Shown piece after piece: positions 33,090 to 42,544 of a stretch of DNA of 64,000 nt. This DNA is from Diabrotica undecimpunctata (Eukaryota; Arthropoda; Insecta; Coleoptera; Chrysomelidae): assembly GCF_040954645.1 (NCBI RefSeq), contig NC_092811.1, positions 120,797,411 through 120,861,410 of the forward strand, read 5' to 3'. Position numbers and translations under genes: made by a program. Each line of letters starts with the position of its first letter. Within the stretch, counting starts at the first letter, position 1. Below the pieces are notes generated by a model. That model saw nothing but the letters and a program-made list of their open reading frames with translations. It had not been told where the DNA came from and did not search any database.

Positions 33090-33477
33090 ATATATACTGG
33101 CCTAAATATATGATGACTAATAATTCTGTTTTGTTGTAGAAATTTGGCGAAGGATCTAGGTTCAAATTATGGTGAATCCTCCAAAACTAGATGCTTCTCG
33201 ATTTTTCGATGCAAGACAATGCGATCTTTCGATGCTGTTCTAGTATATCAGGATTTCGTATATAAATACAACATTTTTATATGGAGGGCCAGTTAATTCT
33301 CAAGATTCGCGCTCGCGATATTGTTGTTACGCTCGCCTACTAATAAATTATGTATATTTAGTGATAAATAAACTTATATAAATTATCGTGCCTTTTAATA
33401 AATTAAAGTAGGAACAATATAATAAATTAGTAAAGACATTATAAATTAAAGACATAACAATTAATAAATTCACAACA
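33079..33477 (+). repeat. 3' LTR
   Basis: 399 bp. No difference from the 5' LTR seen on direct reading. Followed by the ATAT target duplication. Confidence 0.95.
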
Positions 33478-33659
33478 ATATAAAATCAGCATTAGTAAAT
33501 ACAGTGCCATGCCAAAGGTGAGCACGTTTCCTTCTTTGGATAGAGCTACGATTATCTAGTTTTATTATATGTTTGCTAATGTTTGATGTTTGGGTTTTCT
33601 GTACTTCTATCTATAGTACGCATCATATATTAATATCTCTCGCAGGATCAGGTTTGGAT

Positions 33660-34138
33660 GGTCTTCTAAGTCAGCAAATTTTCTTCTTGCTTTTTTTTCC
33701 ATTATGGTCCAGTATCCTGATTTGTTTTAGCCTCTGAATATGAACCGTTCAGCGTTATTTTTGTTGCTGTAACTATTTGGGCTCTGGTCGTTGCTGTTTT
33801 CTGGACTGTCACGTTAATGTGGTGTGAATGTTAGACCTTGGTCAGTAGTGACTCTTAGGTATTTAACTTCGTTTTGCCATTCAATAGGTCTGTCTTTCAA
33901 TGTCAACTGTTCTTTTGGGCTATCTCTTCTCTTTTTGAAGGTAACCGCCTGGGTATTTTCGGGATTTATTGCTATTTTTCATTGGATATTCCATTCTTCT
34001 ATTGTAATCCTGTGCCGTCTGTAGATTTCTTACTGCCATATCCAGGTTCCTATGTTTTGCCGCGATTGCAGTGTCGTCTGCATAAAGGCTAATTAGTATT
34101 CCGGGTGTTCTTGGAACGTCCGCTGTGTATATGCTATA
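33660..34138 (-). pseudogene. Jockey-like LINE, RT catalytic segment and beyond (part 3)
   Basis: On the minus strand a short open run includes YTADVPRTPGILISLYADDT, the catalytic YADD box, followed by AAKHRNLDMAVRNL. Further downstream the sequence decays through several stops. It directly continues the RT that is cut at 35085 (PQGALLSHLLYSI), so these pieces were one element before the insertion at 34139-35074. Confidence 0.7.
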
Positions 34139-35074
34139 GTCTTCTTCTTAAGGTGCCGTGCATTTCTGCGTAGGCGTCCACCGTACATCGTCTTGTCAGG
34201 TGAGATGTTAAATAGTCAGGATTAAATCATTCTGTTTTGAGCAGCATTGCGTTTCATAGCTGTGGATTCCTGTCCATTGTCGAATATTGCGCAGTCATGA
34301 CATTTTTTTACGTCCCAGACCTCTCCTACCCTCTATCTTTCCTTCGAGTATCAGTTGCTGAAAAGTATATCTTTCTCCTCGTAATATGTGTCCCAAGTAT
34401 GCAGTCTTCTTACTTTTTACATAACTAAAATGTTCCATTCGACGCAGGCACCACATTTCAAACACTTTAAGTTTGTTAATGGAACTGGCCTTTAACGTCC
34501 ATGCTTCCATTCCGTACAAGAGAACGTAACACTTAAGCATCTTGTATCGGAGGTTGAAGTCCAATTTGCGATCAGCTAGAAACTTACGAAGCCTCAAAAA
34601 AGCATTTCTGGCTTGTTCAACTCTGCTCTTTATTTTACTCTCGGGGTCCCAACCCTCGTTCAGCAAACAACCCAAGTATTTAAATTGCCTGGCCTGTTCG
34701 ATTTCTTCTCCAGAGACATATATCTTTGCGTTAGGGTAATCATTTCTACTTATAATCATTGTTTTTGTCTTCTTGATATTTATTTTCAAACCCCGAGCTT
34801 CCACTATGGCTGTATCATCGGCATACCTGATGTTGATAATAAATATGCCGTTAACTTTAATACCCTTATTAGAGTCTGACACTGCTTCTGCGAAGGCTTC
34901 TACGTATAAATTGAACAGCATTGGAGACAGTATACAACCTTGCCTTACTCTTTTTTAATGGAGAAATCTTCTGTTTCATTGAAATTTTGAAGACGTACTG
35001 TTGCTGTCTGGTTCCAATACAGATTGGCGATCATTCTTATATCCTTGTCGTCCAATCCCAACTCTTGTAGGTAT
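34139..35074 (-). mobile_element. RTE-like LINE insertion with 11-bp target duplication
   Basis: TATATGCTATA lies at 34128-34138 and again at 35075-35085. Between them, on the minus strand, is a 5'-truncated RT: IRMIANLYWNQTATV, VRQGCILSPMLFNLY, RYADDTAIV, a roughly 35-codon deletion straight to RGLKINIKKTKTM, YLGCLLNEGW, LYGMEAWTL, YLGHILRGERY and GRRGLGRKKMS. The longest open frame is 34921-34295. The tail ends in AAGAAGAAG. It inserted into the Jockey-like LINE in the same orientation. Confidence 0.85.
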
Positions 35075-35264
35075 TATATGCTATATAGAAGGTGTGATAG
35101 TAATGCCCCCTGTGGTACTTCAACTTTCGGGATTCTCTGTTCAGATAGAACTGATCCTATCTGGACCCTGAATCTCCGGTAGCTTAGGTACGTACAGATG
35201 AGTTTCTTCATGTCCTCGTTGTATGAATAATCTTCTATTTTGTATGCCAGTCCTTCATGATACA
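35074..35264 (-). pseudogene. Jockey-like LINE RT (part 2, between the two insertions)
   Basis: Minus-strand frame from YHEGLAYKIEDYSY through YLSYRRFRVQIGSV to VPQGALLSHLLYSI. The PQG block normally reads PQGSVLSP, so the serine-proline positions have diverged. Bounded by the RTE insertion on one side and the palindromic insertion on the other. Confidence 0.75.
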
Positions 35265-35344
35265 AAGCACGTGGTGTTCGTGTGTATTAAGGTATAAAAA
35301 AAAATTGCTTATTACAAGCTTAAATTTTTATTTTAAGAAGATCT

Positions 35345-35372
35345 TTTCGGAATTAAATCATTCCATCATCAG
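35345..35372 (-). ncRNA. Hammerhead-ribozyme-like core, left arm
   Basis: On the minus strand CTGATGA, one T, a GGAAT/ATTCC stem with a 6-nt loop, then GAAA. This is the conserved hammerhead core apart from the extra T before stem II. Stems I and III are not demonstrated. Confidence 0.4.
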
Positions 35373-35845
35373 TTAAATAAAAAGTTGTTAAAAAACATTG
35401 TATGGCCACTTAAAAAAAACTTTCGAAGGACATCCGTATTAAAATATAATCCTCATGGTTTTATCAAGGTAAATGAAATAGACTTAACTTATTGATTATT
35501 AAAAACTGAAGATGGGGGCATCTTACATGACCCCCTGTAGCTGGTGAAGTTTTTTCGACTTACATTACCTCTGATCTGTTCTGGAGTCTTGGGCTAACTG
35601 AGGGCTAACTGGGCTCTCAGTTAGCCCAAGACTCCAGAACAGATCAGAGGTAATGTAAGTCGAAAAAACTTCACCAGCTACAGGGGGTCATGTAAGATGC
35701 CCCCATCTTCAGTTTTTAATAATCAATAAGTTAAGTCTATTGCATTTACCTTGATGAAACCATGAGGATTATATTTTAATACGGATGTCCTTCGAAAGTT
35801 TTTTTTAAGTGGCCATACAATGTTTTTTAACAACTTTTTATTTAA

Positions 35846-35873
35846 CTGATGATGGAATGATTTAATTCCGAAA
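35846..35873 (+). ncRNA. Hammerhead-ribozyme-like core, right arm
   Basis: Mirror copy of 35345-35372 on the plus strand: CTGATGA at 35846-35852, stem GGAAT/ATTCC, GAAA at 35870-35873. Confidence 0.4.
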
Positions 35874-36022
35874 AGATCTTCTTAAAATAAAAATTTAAGC
35901 TTGTAATAAGCAATTTTTTTTATACCTTAATACACACGAACACCACGTGCTTTGTATTCAACAGGTATACTAGCCACTCCTGGATATTTCCACTTCATGG
36001 TTTGTTCCAGTTTCACTTTTAA

Positions 36023-36293
36023 CTTCATGATACACTTTGTCGAAGGCTTTGCTTACATCCAGTTAGGCTGCTCCTGTATATTGCTTGTCATTGAATCTAG
36101 CGGCTATGTATTCTGTAAGGCTGATTACTTGTAGTTCGCTGGAATCTTGAGCTTTGAATCCGAATTGGGCTGTTGGTATTAACCCCAGCCTGTCTGTCTC
36201 TGATTGGAGTGTGGTTTGGATGACTCGCTCTACTATCTTACTGACTGTTGGAAGTAAGCTAATTGGCTTGTAATTTTTCAATGTCAGCTTCAA
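36023..36293 (-). pseudogene. Jockey-like LINE RT (part 1, 5' end)
   Basis: Begins mid-RT with NYKPISLLPTVSKIVERVI, then QFGFKAQDSSELQVI and, after one stop (near 36063), LDVSKAFDKVYHE. It continues across the palindromic insertion at 35264. The endonuclease and ORF1 are absent, so the element was 5'-truncated before it was split. Confidence 0.75.
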
Positions 36294-36482
36294 TGTTTAT
36301 GTTTATGTACACAAGCCACTGTCGATGGCTACCAGTACGTACGTTCAACTCAGGTCAATGGATATTTAACTAACTAACTAACTTTACAAAAATTATTTAT
36401 AATAACTTAATTTATGCAGTGCGTTTTTTAGGGTATGTCTTTTACTAACTCACAAATTTACTTTTTGTATCTGACCTGACTT

Positions 36483-36900
36483 TACACATTTCTTTTGAGA
36501 TACCAAGACCAATCCTAACATATGCAGCGGAGACAAGGACCGATACAAGAAAGACGAAACAACAAATTAACAATATCGAAATGAAAGTATTAAGATCAAT
36601 AGCGGGTATATCATTAAGAGACAGACAAACCAACAGAAGTATACGCGAATAATGCAAAATTCAAAATATTAACAGGTGGATAAAAACAAGAAAAAAAACT
36701 GGAACGAACATGTAAACCGAATGGGACCAGATAGATTAGCGAACATCTGTAAAAATAACAAGCCGTATAGCATAAGACCCGTTGGAAGGCCGCCAAAAAG
36801 GTGGAAAGATAATGTACAGTCAACAACGACTGAAACAGAATAAGAGGCAGACAAACAGAAGTAATCCTAGTCGCACGAAGAAGAAGAAGAAGAGAAGAAG
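36483..36900 (+). pseudogene. LINE 3' tail, frameshifted
   Basis: Reads PILTYAAETRTDTRKTKQQI, MKVLRSIAGISLRDRQTNRS, then in another frame WNEHVNRMGPDRLA and VGRPPKRWKD, ending in a (GAA)n run. This order (YAAET, GR.P.RW) is the C-terminus of an RTE/CR1-like RT. The same family is at 45206-45600. Confidence 0.7.
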
Positions 36901-36904
36901 ACAT

Positions 36905-37106
36905 TTCTTTGGTTTTTAACCTCATCTCACACATTTCCGTTCTTATTTCTTTTATTAATTTCAACATTTGTTCAATCTTTTTATTTTTATTTTGTTTATA
37001 TTCTTGGTGTTGTATGGATGTTTTTGCTCCTTCTGAACACTCCATTTTCCTTATCGACGTCCGTCCTTCGTCTTTTGATTTACTTTCTCTTGATTCACTT
37101 TTCATT
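36905..37106 (-). pseudogene. LINE N-terminal coiled-coil fragment, tentative
   Basis: A Lys/Glu-rich N-terminus (KIEQMLKLIKEIRTEMCEMR) resembling the start of RTE-like ORFs. After about 68 codons the frame runs into the antisense of the LINE tail at 36483-36900 and is no longer meaningful. Confidence 0.35.
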
Positions 37107-37272
37107 TTGATTAAAACGAATATTAAATAAATTATTACCCTCCACTAGGAAACTAAGTTCCTGTAGCTGGCTGTATACCATGTATCACAAAAAAATTTTT
37201 ATTTCAAAAATTTTTTTTTAGTAAAAAGTATAAATAAAAACCCAAACGGGCTATATCACAAATACAGAACGT

Positions 37273-37298
37273 TTTCGGAATGTAAATTCCATCATCAG
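37273..37298 (-). ncRNA. Hammerhead-ribozyme-like core, left arm
   Basis: Minus strand: CTGATGA, one T, GGAAT/ATTCC stem with a TTAC loop, GAAA. Same architecture as in the 35.3-36.0 kb palindrome but with different flanks. Confidence 0.4.
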
Positions 37299-37899
37299 TG
37301 TAACCTGAAAGTAATTAACTACTTTAATTAAAGAACGTAAGGTTTAAAATGTTGACTAAGGTTATGCAAAATGTGGTTAATACTTACAAAGTGCACATGC
37401 TATGAGCCACTAAAATATATGGGTGAAAACCCTTTAAATTATATAAATTTACAAATATGTTACACTATTAAAAACTAAGATGTCTAAGTTACCGTTGGAA
37501 TTGGTAACATGGCAACGTATGGCTCTACATCGGTTACTTGGTCCTGAGACAAAGTGTCTTCGAGGACCTGTTGATAACAACTGATAAAAATGACAATATT
37601 GACATGTTAGGACTGATGTCGGAACAAATCAGTCAGTGCAACTTACGGTAGTTGTCTAAAATGACAGAATCCAGCATTATTTAAAATTGAATAAATTACA
37701 ATTGTAATAATTTAACAGTATCAACCATCAATGTTGTAGTCTGTAATGTGAATTTGTCCTATATTTATGTTGAAAAACATTGAAAAATTTGTTTTATAAA
37801 TTAATTTAGATAAACTGGAGTACGTGAAATTTTGTAGGTATCAATGGGCAACCAACTATACATGTGTCTAAATTTGATTGTTCATAATGTGATAGTTGT

Positions 37900-38400
37900 G
37901 TAAAGATTTTAACAACAGGTCCTGTATGTTATAAAACATTTGGGACCTAGGAAATAGTGAAAAAGACATATGTAGGAAGATGGTTCTATAAAATTTATTG
38001 TTGAGGAGTGATATAGTAAATGATATGTTTGAATTTACTGTTAAGATGAAATTTGAATATGAAAAGAATGTTTTCGTAATGTAATGTTCATGTATTGCTT
38101 AACTTACAACTTAAGCATGGAAGGCCCTCTATGTCAGAAAACAACATTTGGTACCTGGTAAATGTAATAGATTTTTTAAGTTCATGAACATAAATTACTG
38201 GTGCGGTTTGAAGGGTAAAGATGGTTAGTTGTTTTGTGTGTTGACCAGTATGCAATATAAACAGAAAATTGATGGCTGATAGGTGGTTTGGTATTGTATT
38301 GTTCAAAAATTGCTCAAGTTATAACTTAAAAAAAAGAAAAGGCCCTACATGTTAAAAGGAATATTTGGTACCTAAAAAATATAAAAAGGATGAGTTATAA
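37900..38400. repeat. Three diverged tandem repeats, unit about 200 bp
   Basis: The block GGYCCTNYATGTYA...ATTTGGKACCTR recurs at about 37919, 38122 and 38341, with AT-rich sequence between. Each is followed by a similar Lys/Gly-rich purine stretch. No coding sense seen. Confidence 0.55.
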
Positions 38401-38964
38401 GTTTGAGTTTAAGGAAGGTAGATAAAGTTAATAGGCTTTTGGTGTGTATTGTAACGATATGTAAAAACTGCAAGAGTAGTTGGGTTTTAAGGTGGCTCTG
38501 TTAAATTTACTAAAGTTATGTAATGTTTTAATATTATTAAGAAAGGAGAAAAGATTCTACAAGAGGCTGAAGTCTCCAGAGATCCGGAACCAAACCTTGA
38601 GGGAAAGTGGATGAGTAAAATAAAGTGTAGTGAAAACACTATGAAAATGTGATGATATGTGGTTAAGTAGATAAAGATGTATGGTAATGGGAAAATGTTT
38701 GAAGGGGAAGTGGAATAATCAGCTCTGAATTTAGTTTGTAGAAAAGGAGCATGGAGTATATTGGGTGTGGGGTCAGACTTGGCGCTTAGATTCCTAGAAA
38801 GAAGTGAGGAAAGGGGGAGAGTTGGATATATTGAAAAAGTTTGATAGGACTAAAGAGGATTAATAGGTGATAGAAGAGGAACGAAAAATCTAATACTAAT
38901 GAAAAAGTAAAGTAATAATGTGGGTTATGAGAATCGTTGACGATGGAGCGGAAGGAAGTCTCGA

Positions 38965-39130
38965 TTGAATGAGACATGGCGATTAACACAATTTGGACTT
39001 GTCTGTTTTTCTTTAATAATTTCTAGGTCTTCATATAAGTCTAGTTTGAGAATGTTTTTTTGAGGGATATTATGAATAAGTGAAACGTCTTCTGGGATAT
39101 TGAGGGTGTGGTTATGTTCGTTTATGTTAT
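38965..39130 (-). pseudogene. Penelope-like ORF C-terminal fragment
   Basis: Minus-strand reading gives NINEHNHTLNIPEDVSLIHN followed by ILKLDLYEDLEIIKEKQ. This is the pattern at the end of Penelope-like GIY-YIG endonucleases (H-x-H, then a basic helix with LxLYExLEI). Too short for certainty. Confidence 0.5.
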
Positions 39131-39163
39131 GTTATTAAAGTGGTTACTTACTTTAAGGTTACA

Positions 39164-39189
39164 CTGATGATGGAATTTACATTCCGAAA
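39164..39189 (+). ncRNA. Hammerhead-ribozyme-like core, right arm
   Basis: Plus-strand mirror of 37273-37298: CTGATGA at 39164-39170 and GAAA at 39186-39189. Confidence 0.4.
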
Positions 39190-39275
39190 ACGTTCTGTAT
39201 TTGTGATATAGCCCATTTGGGTTTTTTATTTATACCTTTTACTAAAAAATTTTGAAATAATTTTTTTTTTTTTTT

Positions 39276-39829
39276 TAAATAACTACACCTCACCTCAAAT
39301 CTAATGTACAAATTTAATATTTAATATATTGTTACATTCCTAACAAAAAACCATTACCCTTGAAAAGTCTAATCTAAATATTTCGAAGCGGGTTGATTTC
39401 CGTCCGGTGGCTTGAACAAACAGAATAATTTTGATTAATAGTCCAGTCGGACCACCTGGTGTTAATACCATTAGTTTGATTCTGCCTTCAGTACCACGCC
39501 CCGGACAGTGGAATAAATCGCACAAACTCAATTTAAAAAATTCGATCGCCCGGTAATTAACCAATGTTTGATTTGTGACCAACCCGATTATAATACAGTC
39601 GTTGGCCGGCTAGTTGGTATTGATTTATAATTTTCAAGTACAAATAATTCATTTTGCTCACGACAACATATATACAGCCATTTACAGGGTGTATCAATAT
39701 TACTTGCAAAAATATTTAAAGCCAGACTCATTAGGTCATTAGTAAAAATAATCACATATAAGTGGATAGCGCAGCTACTTCGTATAAGAGTGCAGAGTGC
39801 GCTCGTTCTTAGCTGCAGTGTTTTTCAAA
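39276..39829. other. Non-coding region, partly of higher complexity
   Basis: 39340-39610 has more even base composition and no repeat match in the window; an 80-codon minus frame there (39582-39340) has no recognisable motif. ACAGGGTGTATC near 39685 resembles the MITE-like ends seen elsewhere. Confidence 0.45.
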
Positions 39830-42060
39830 TGCCGTTTGAATTTTAAGGTACGATCTAGTTCTTCTTCTTTTGGTGTCCATTCTCTGTGGATGTTGGCAAT
39901 CACGTTGGTCCATACAACTATGTTGACAGCTACTCTAAATAGATGTATGGTAGTCATTCCTGCCCACTGTCTGATGTTCTTCAACCACGATGTCCTTCTG
40001 TGCCCTTGAGATATTTTGCCTACTATCTTGCCTTGTAAAATTAGTTGAATTAGTTGATACTACTCATTGCGCATCACATGCCCTAAGTATCTTTCTGATT
40101 TTCACGATACGCATAATTTCCAGATTTTTATTCATACGTTGGATTGGTATTGTTTGTAACATGATGGATATAGGTAATTCTGAGCATGCGGCGGTAGCAC
40201 TACATTTCAAAGGCTTCTAAACGTTTGGATGTTGCCTCCGTCAAGGTTCAGGGTTCGACTCCATATAAAAGGGATAGAAAATACATAGCATCTCAAGACT
40301 CGTGTTCTTATATCAATGTTCAGGTGCATATTGCACGTTGGTCCATACAACTTTGTTGACAGCTGCTCTAAATAGATGTATGGTAGTCATTCCTGCCTAC
40401 TGTCTGACCAGTTCTTCAACCACGATGTCCTTCTGCGCCTTTGTGATCCTTTGCCTTCTATCTTGCCTTGTAAAATTAGTTAAATTAGTTGATACTTCCC
40501 ATTGCGCATCACATGCCTTAAGTATGTCTTCTTTCTTATTTTTACGATAGGCATAATTTCCAGATCTTTATTCATACGTTAGATCACGGTGTTGTTTGTA
40601 ACATGATGGATATAGGAAATTCTGTGCATGAGGCGGTAGCACCACATTTCGAAGGCTTCTAATCGTTTGGACGTTGCCTCCGTCAAGGTCCAGGCTTCGA
40701 CTTCATATAAAAGGGTAGAAAATACATAGCATCCCAAGACTCGTGTTCTTATATCAATGTTCAGGTGCATATTACATAAAATCTTCCTGAGGCGATTGAA
40801 GACAGTTCTCGCCTTTTCTATACGACATCTTATTTCCTGTGAGTGGTCCCATTTCTTATTTAGGCTGCATCCAAGGTATGTAATTTTGTCGATTATTTTC
40901 AAGGGTTCATTATTAGCTGTGAATTGGTGCTGTATTACGTCGTTTTTACTTGCTACAAGAATTTTGGTCTTCTTACAGTTTAATTTCATGGTGTATCTGT
41001 CATAGGCTTCCACTACACGATCTTTTAATGTCTGCAAATCCTCCGCATTATCAGCAATCAAAACCGTATCGTCCGCATATCTTAAATTGTTTATGATTCC
41101 ACCATTGATTTTTATACCTTCTCTTAAACCATCAATAGCTTCCCTGAACAGCATTTCCGAGTAAGTATTGAACAACGTCGGTGATAAAATGCAGCTCTGA
41201 CGTACTCCCCGTTTTATCGTGAATTCTTGTAATGTTTCGTTGTCCACTCGTACAGTTGCCCTTTGTTGTAAGTATAAATTATTAATTGGGCGTTTAATTA
41301 TCTCTGTCATCAATACTAGATTCTTTTAGTATCTGAAATAATGTTTGATGTTGCTCCTTGGTTCTTTTGCTTGGACTGGTTCTTTTTTGGGTATATTAGC
41401 GACGTTACTGTTTTATAACTGGTACATCTCTTCCACATGCGGTTCCATCGCATGTTGGCATATACACTTGTAGTACATGGATCTTTGTTGGCTGTTTAGC
41501 GACAGTAATTTTAATTAGGCGGTCATTTATTGGAAGGTATTCATATACACATTTTGCCAGGTTCTTCTGTACCAGTATTGCTACGCCTTTTTGACCGGTT
41601 TTGTTGGCTCCCAACATGAATATTTTATAGTAGTTAGATTCCCAGTGACCCTGACCTTCCCAGTGGGTTTCTGAAACTCCACATCTGTCTACTTTTTCTC
41701 TCATAAGCTCTTGTTCTAAGATATGTAGTTTTCCTGGTTCTAACAAACCTCTAACGTTCGATGTGGCTATACGATGTTTTGTACGTAGTTTTATTTTTGG
41801 GTTTTCAGTCACCAATTTCGCAGATGTAGCCTGGTTACCCACATTCATCTGCCCGGTCATCCATTTCACACCCGTCGACCTGGATTCGACGTGGCGCTGG
41901 TTGCTTGCTGGATCGCATAGCACTCTGTTACTTTCGTTTGTCATTTCATAACGTGCTCTGGAATATGTAATCAAGTGGTTTTCCGTTTGCTGCTTGATCC
42001 TTATGCCGTTAACACATTGTTGATTCATCCGCCTTAGGAGCCGACTTCTCAACTCCCGGG
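39830..42060 (-). pseudogene. RTE-like LINE with endonuclease-RT deletion and duplicated 3' end
   Basis: 5' part (42052-41405): N-terminus then endonuclease (RIATSNVRGLLEPGKLHIL, VSETHWEGQGHW, GVAILVQKNL, LQVYMPT). It stops there and the sequence jumps to the RT at about 41370, so some 400 codons are deleted. RT (41313-40579): RPINNLYLQQRATVRV, GVRQSCILSPTLFN (S where G is usual), LRYADDTVLIA, YLGCSLNKKW, LYEVEAWTL and FEMWCYRLMHRISYI. The 3' region is present twice: 40340-40780 in frame with the RT, and again at 39888-40332. It ends with a TCTTCTTCTT (AAGAAGAAGA) tail near 39860. Confidence 0.85.
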
Positions 42061-42540
42061 CAAAAGAGTGCCCTAAACACTTACTAACTCATCCGCCCGA
42101 AGCCGTTGGTCAGTAAGTGGGAAACTGCTTATACCGGCAATCACTCGGTGAAATTTTCGCCATATCTGGCTACCCTCACTTAGTTTAACCTGCAGACTAA
42201 TGCAGTTACCCGGGGTGTGGCACGTGGAGCTATAATTTAGAGTTAGGTGTCTTATGAGGATCAGTTATCAAGAACCATCTCCCGTCTATGACGCTCGATG
42301 TTCAAGTGTTTGTGGTGATAGTCAAATATTTTTTGCCGTAAGTAATAATTCTATTAGGTAGCTGTTCCCCAAATTCCGATATTTTGAATGCACTTAGCAA
42401 ACAGTACGAGTTTAGATTCCACCACGTGTGGACGCTGCTTTAAATAAGTTTGTCAGCTATCAGTACGATTTCATCTTCTTTTAATCAGTATGATCTTAGA
42501 TACCATAGAATATAGACGGCGCTTTTAATTAGTTTAGAGT
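42061..42540 (-). other. Probable LINE 5' untranslated region
   Basis: GC-richer sequence directly upstream of the endonuclease ORF (on the minus strand) up to the next LINE tail. No open frame. Inferred from position only. Confidence 0.4.
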
Positions 42541-42544
42541 CATT

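Larger units (their letters stand above)
27116..33477 (+). mobile_element. Complete Ty3/gypsy LTR retrotransposon with macrodomain and CCCH finger
   Basis: A 6362-bp element with LTR, primer-binding site, gag, pol, polypurine tract and LTR. Both LTRs are 399 bp, and I read no difference between them. ATAT flanks both ends (27112-27115, 33478-33481), the 4-bp duplication typical of gypsy integrases. Domain order protease, RT, RNase H, integrase is the Ty3/gypsy order. No envelope gene is present. The unusual feature is the C-terminal extension after integrase. A recent insertion is implied, although pol is broken by one frameshift in this copy. Confidence 0.97.
35265..36034. mobile_element. 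770-bp palindromic Penelope-like or retrozyme-like insertion with 12-bp target duplication
   Basis: Arms of about 341 bp (35261-35602 and 35616-35956) are almost perfect reverse complements around a 13-nt centre; I see only a few mismatches and run-length differences. A 66-bp unpaired tail follows at 35957-36022. CTTCATGATACA occurs at 35253-35264 and 36023-36034. Together they interrupt a Jockey-like RT between FDKVYHE and its continuation, so the boundaries are firm. No protein is encoded. Each arm carries a hammerhead-like core. The inverted-pair layout and duplication length recall Penelope-like elements; the family is inferred. Confidence 0.85.
37180..39275. mobile_element. Penelope-like element remnant bounded by inverted repeats with hammerhead-like cores
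   Basis: Arms 37180-37340 and 39129-39275 are reverse complements over about 145 bp (shared blocks AAATACAGAACGTTTTCGG and ATGTAAATTCCATCATCAG). Just inside the right arm, minus-strand sequence 38965-39130 reads like the C-terminus of a Penelope-type GIY-YIG ORF. The 1.6 kb between the arms is otherwise AT-rich, has no long frame, and contains three diverged tandem repeats. Inverted terminal pseudo-LTRs are a known Penelope feature. Confidence 0.65.

Noticed and set aside
27116..33477. Endogenous retrovirus with envelope
   Set aside because: After integrase there is a macrodomain and a CCCH finger, no signal peptide, furin-like site or membrane anchor; the frame ends at the polypurine tract.
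36614..37105. 163-codon minus-strand open frame as one protein
   Set aside because: Only the first 68 codons look protein-like; the rest is antisense of the LINE tail on the plus strand.
39340..39582. 80-codon minus-strand frame as a host exon
   Set aside because: No motif, no recognisable splice context; length is compatible with chance.
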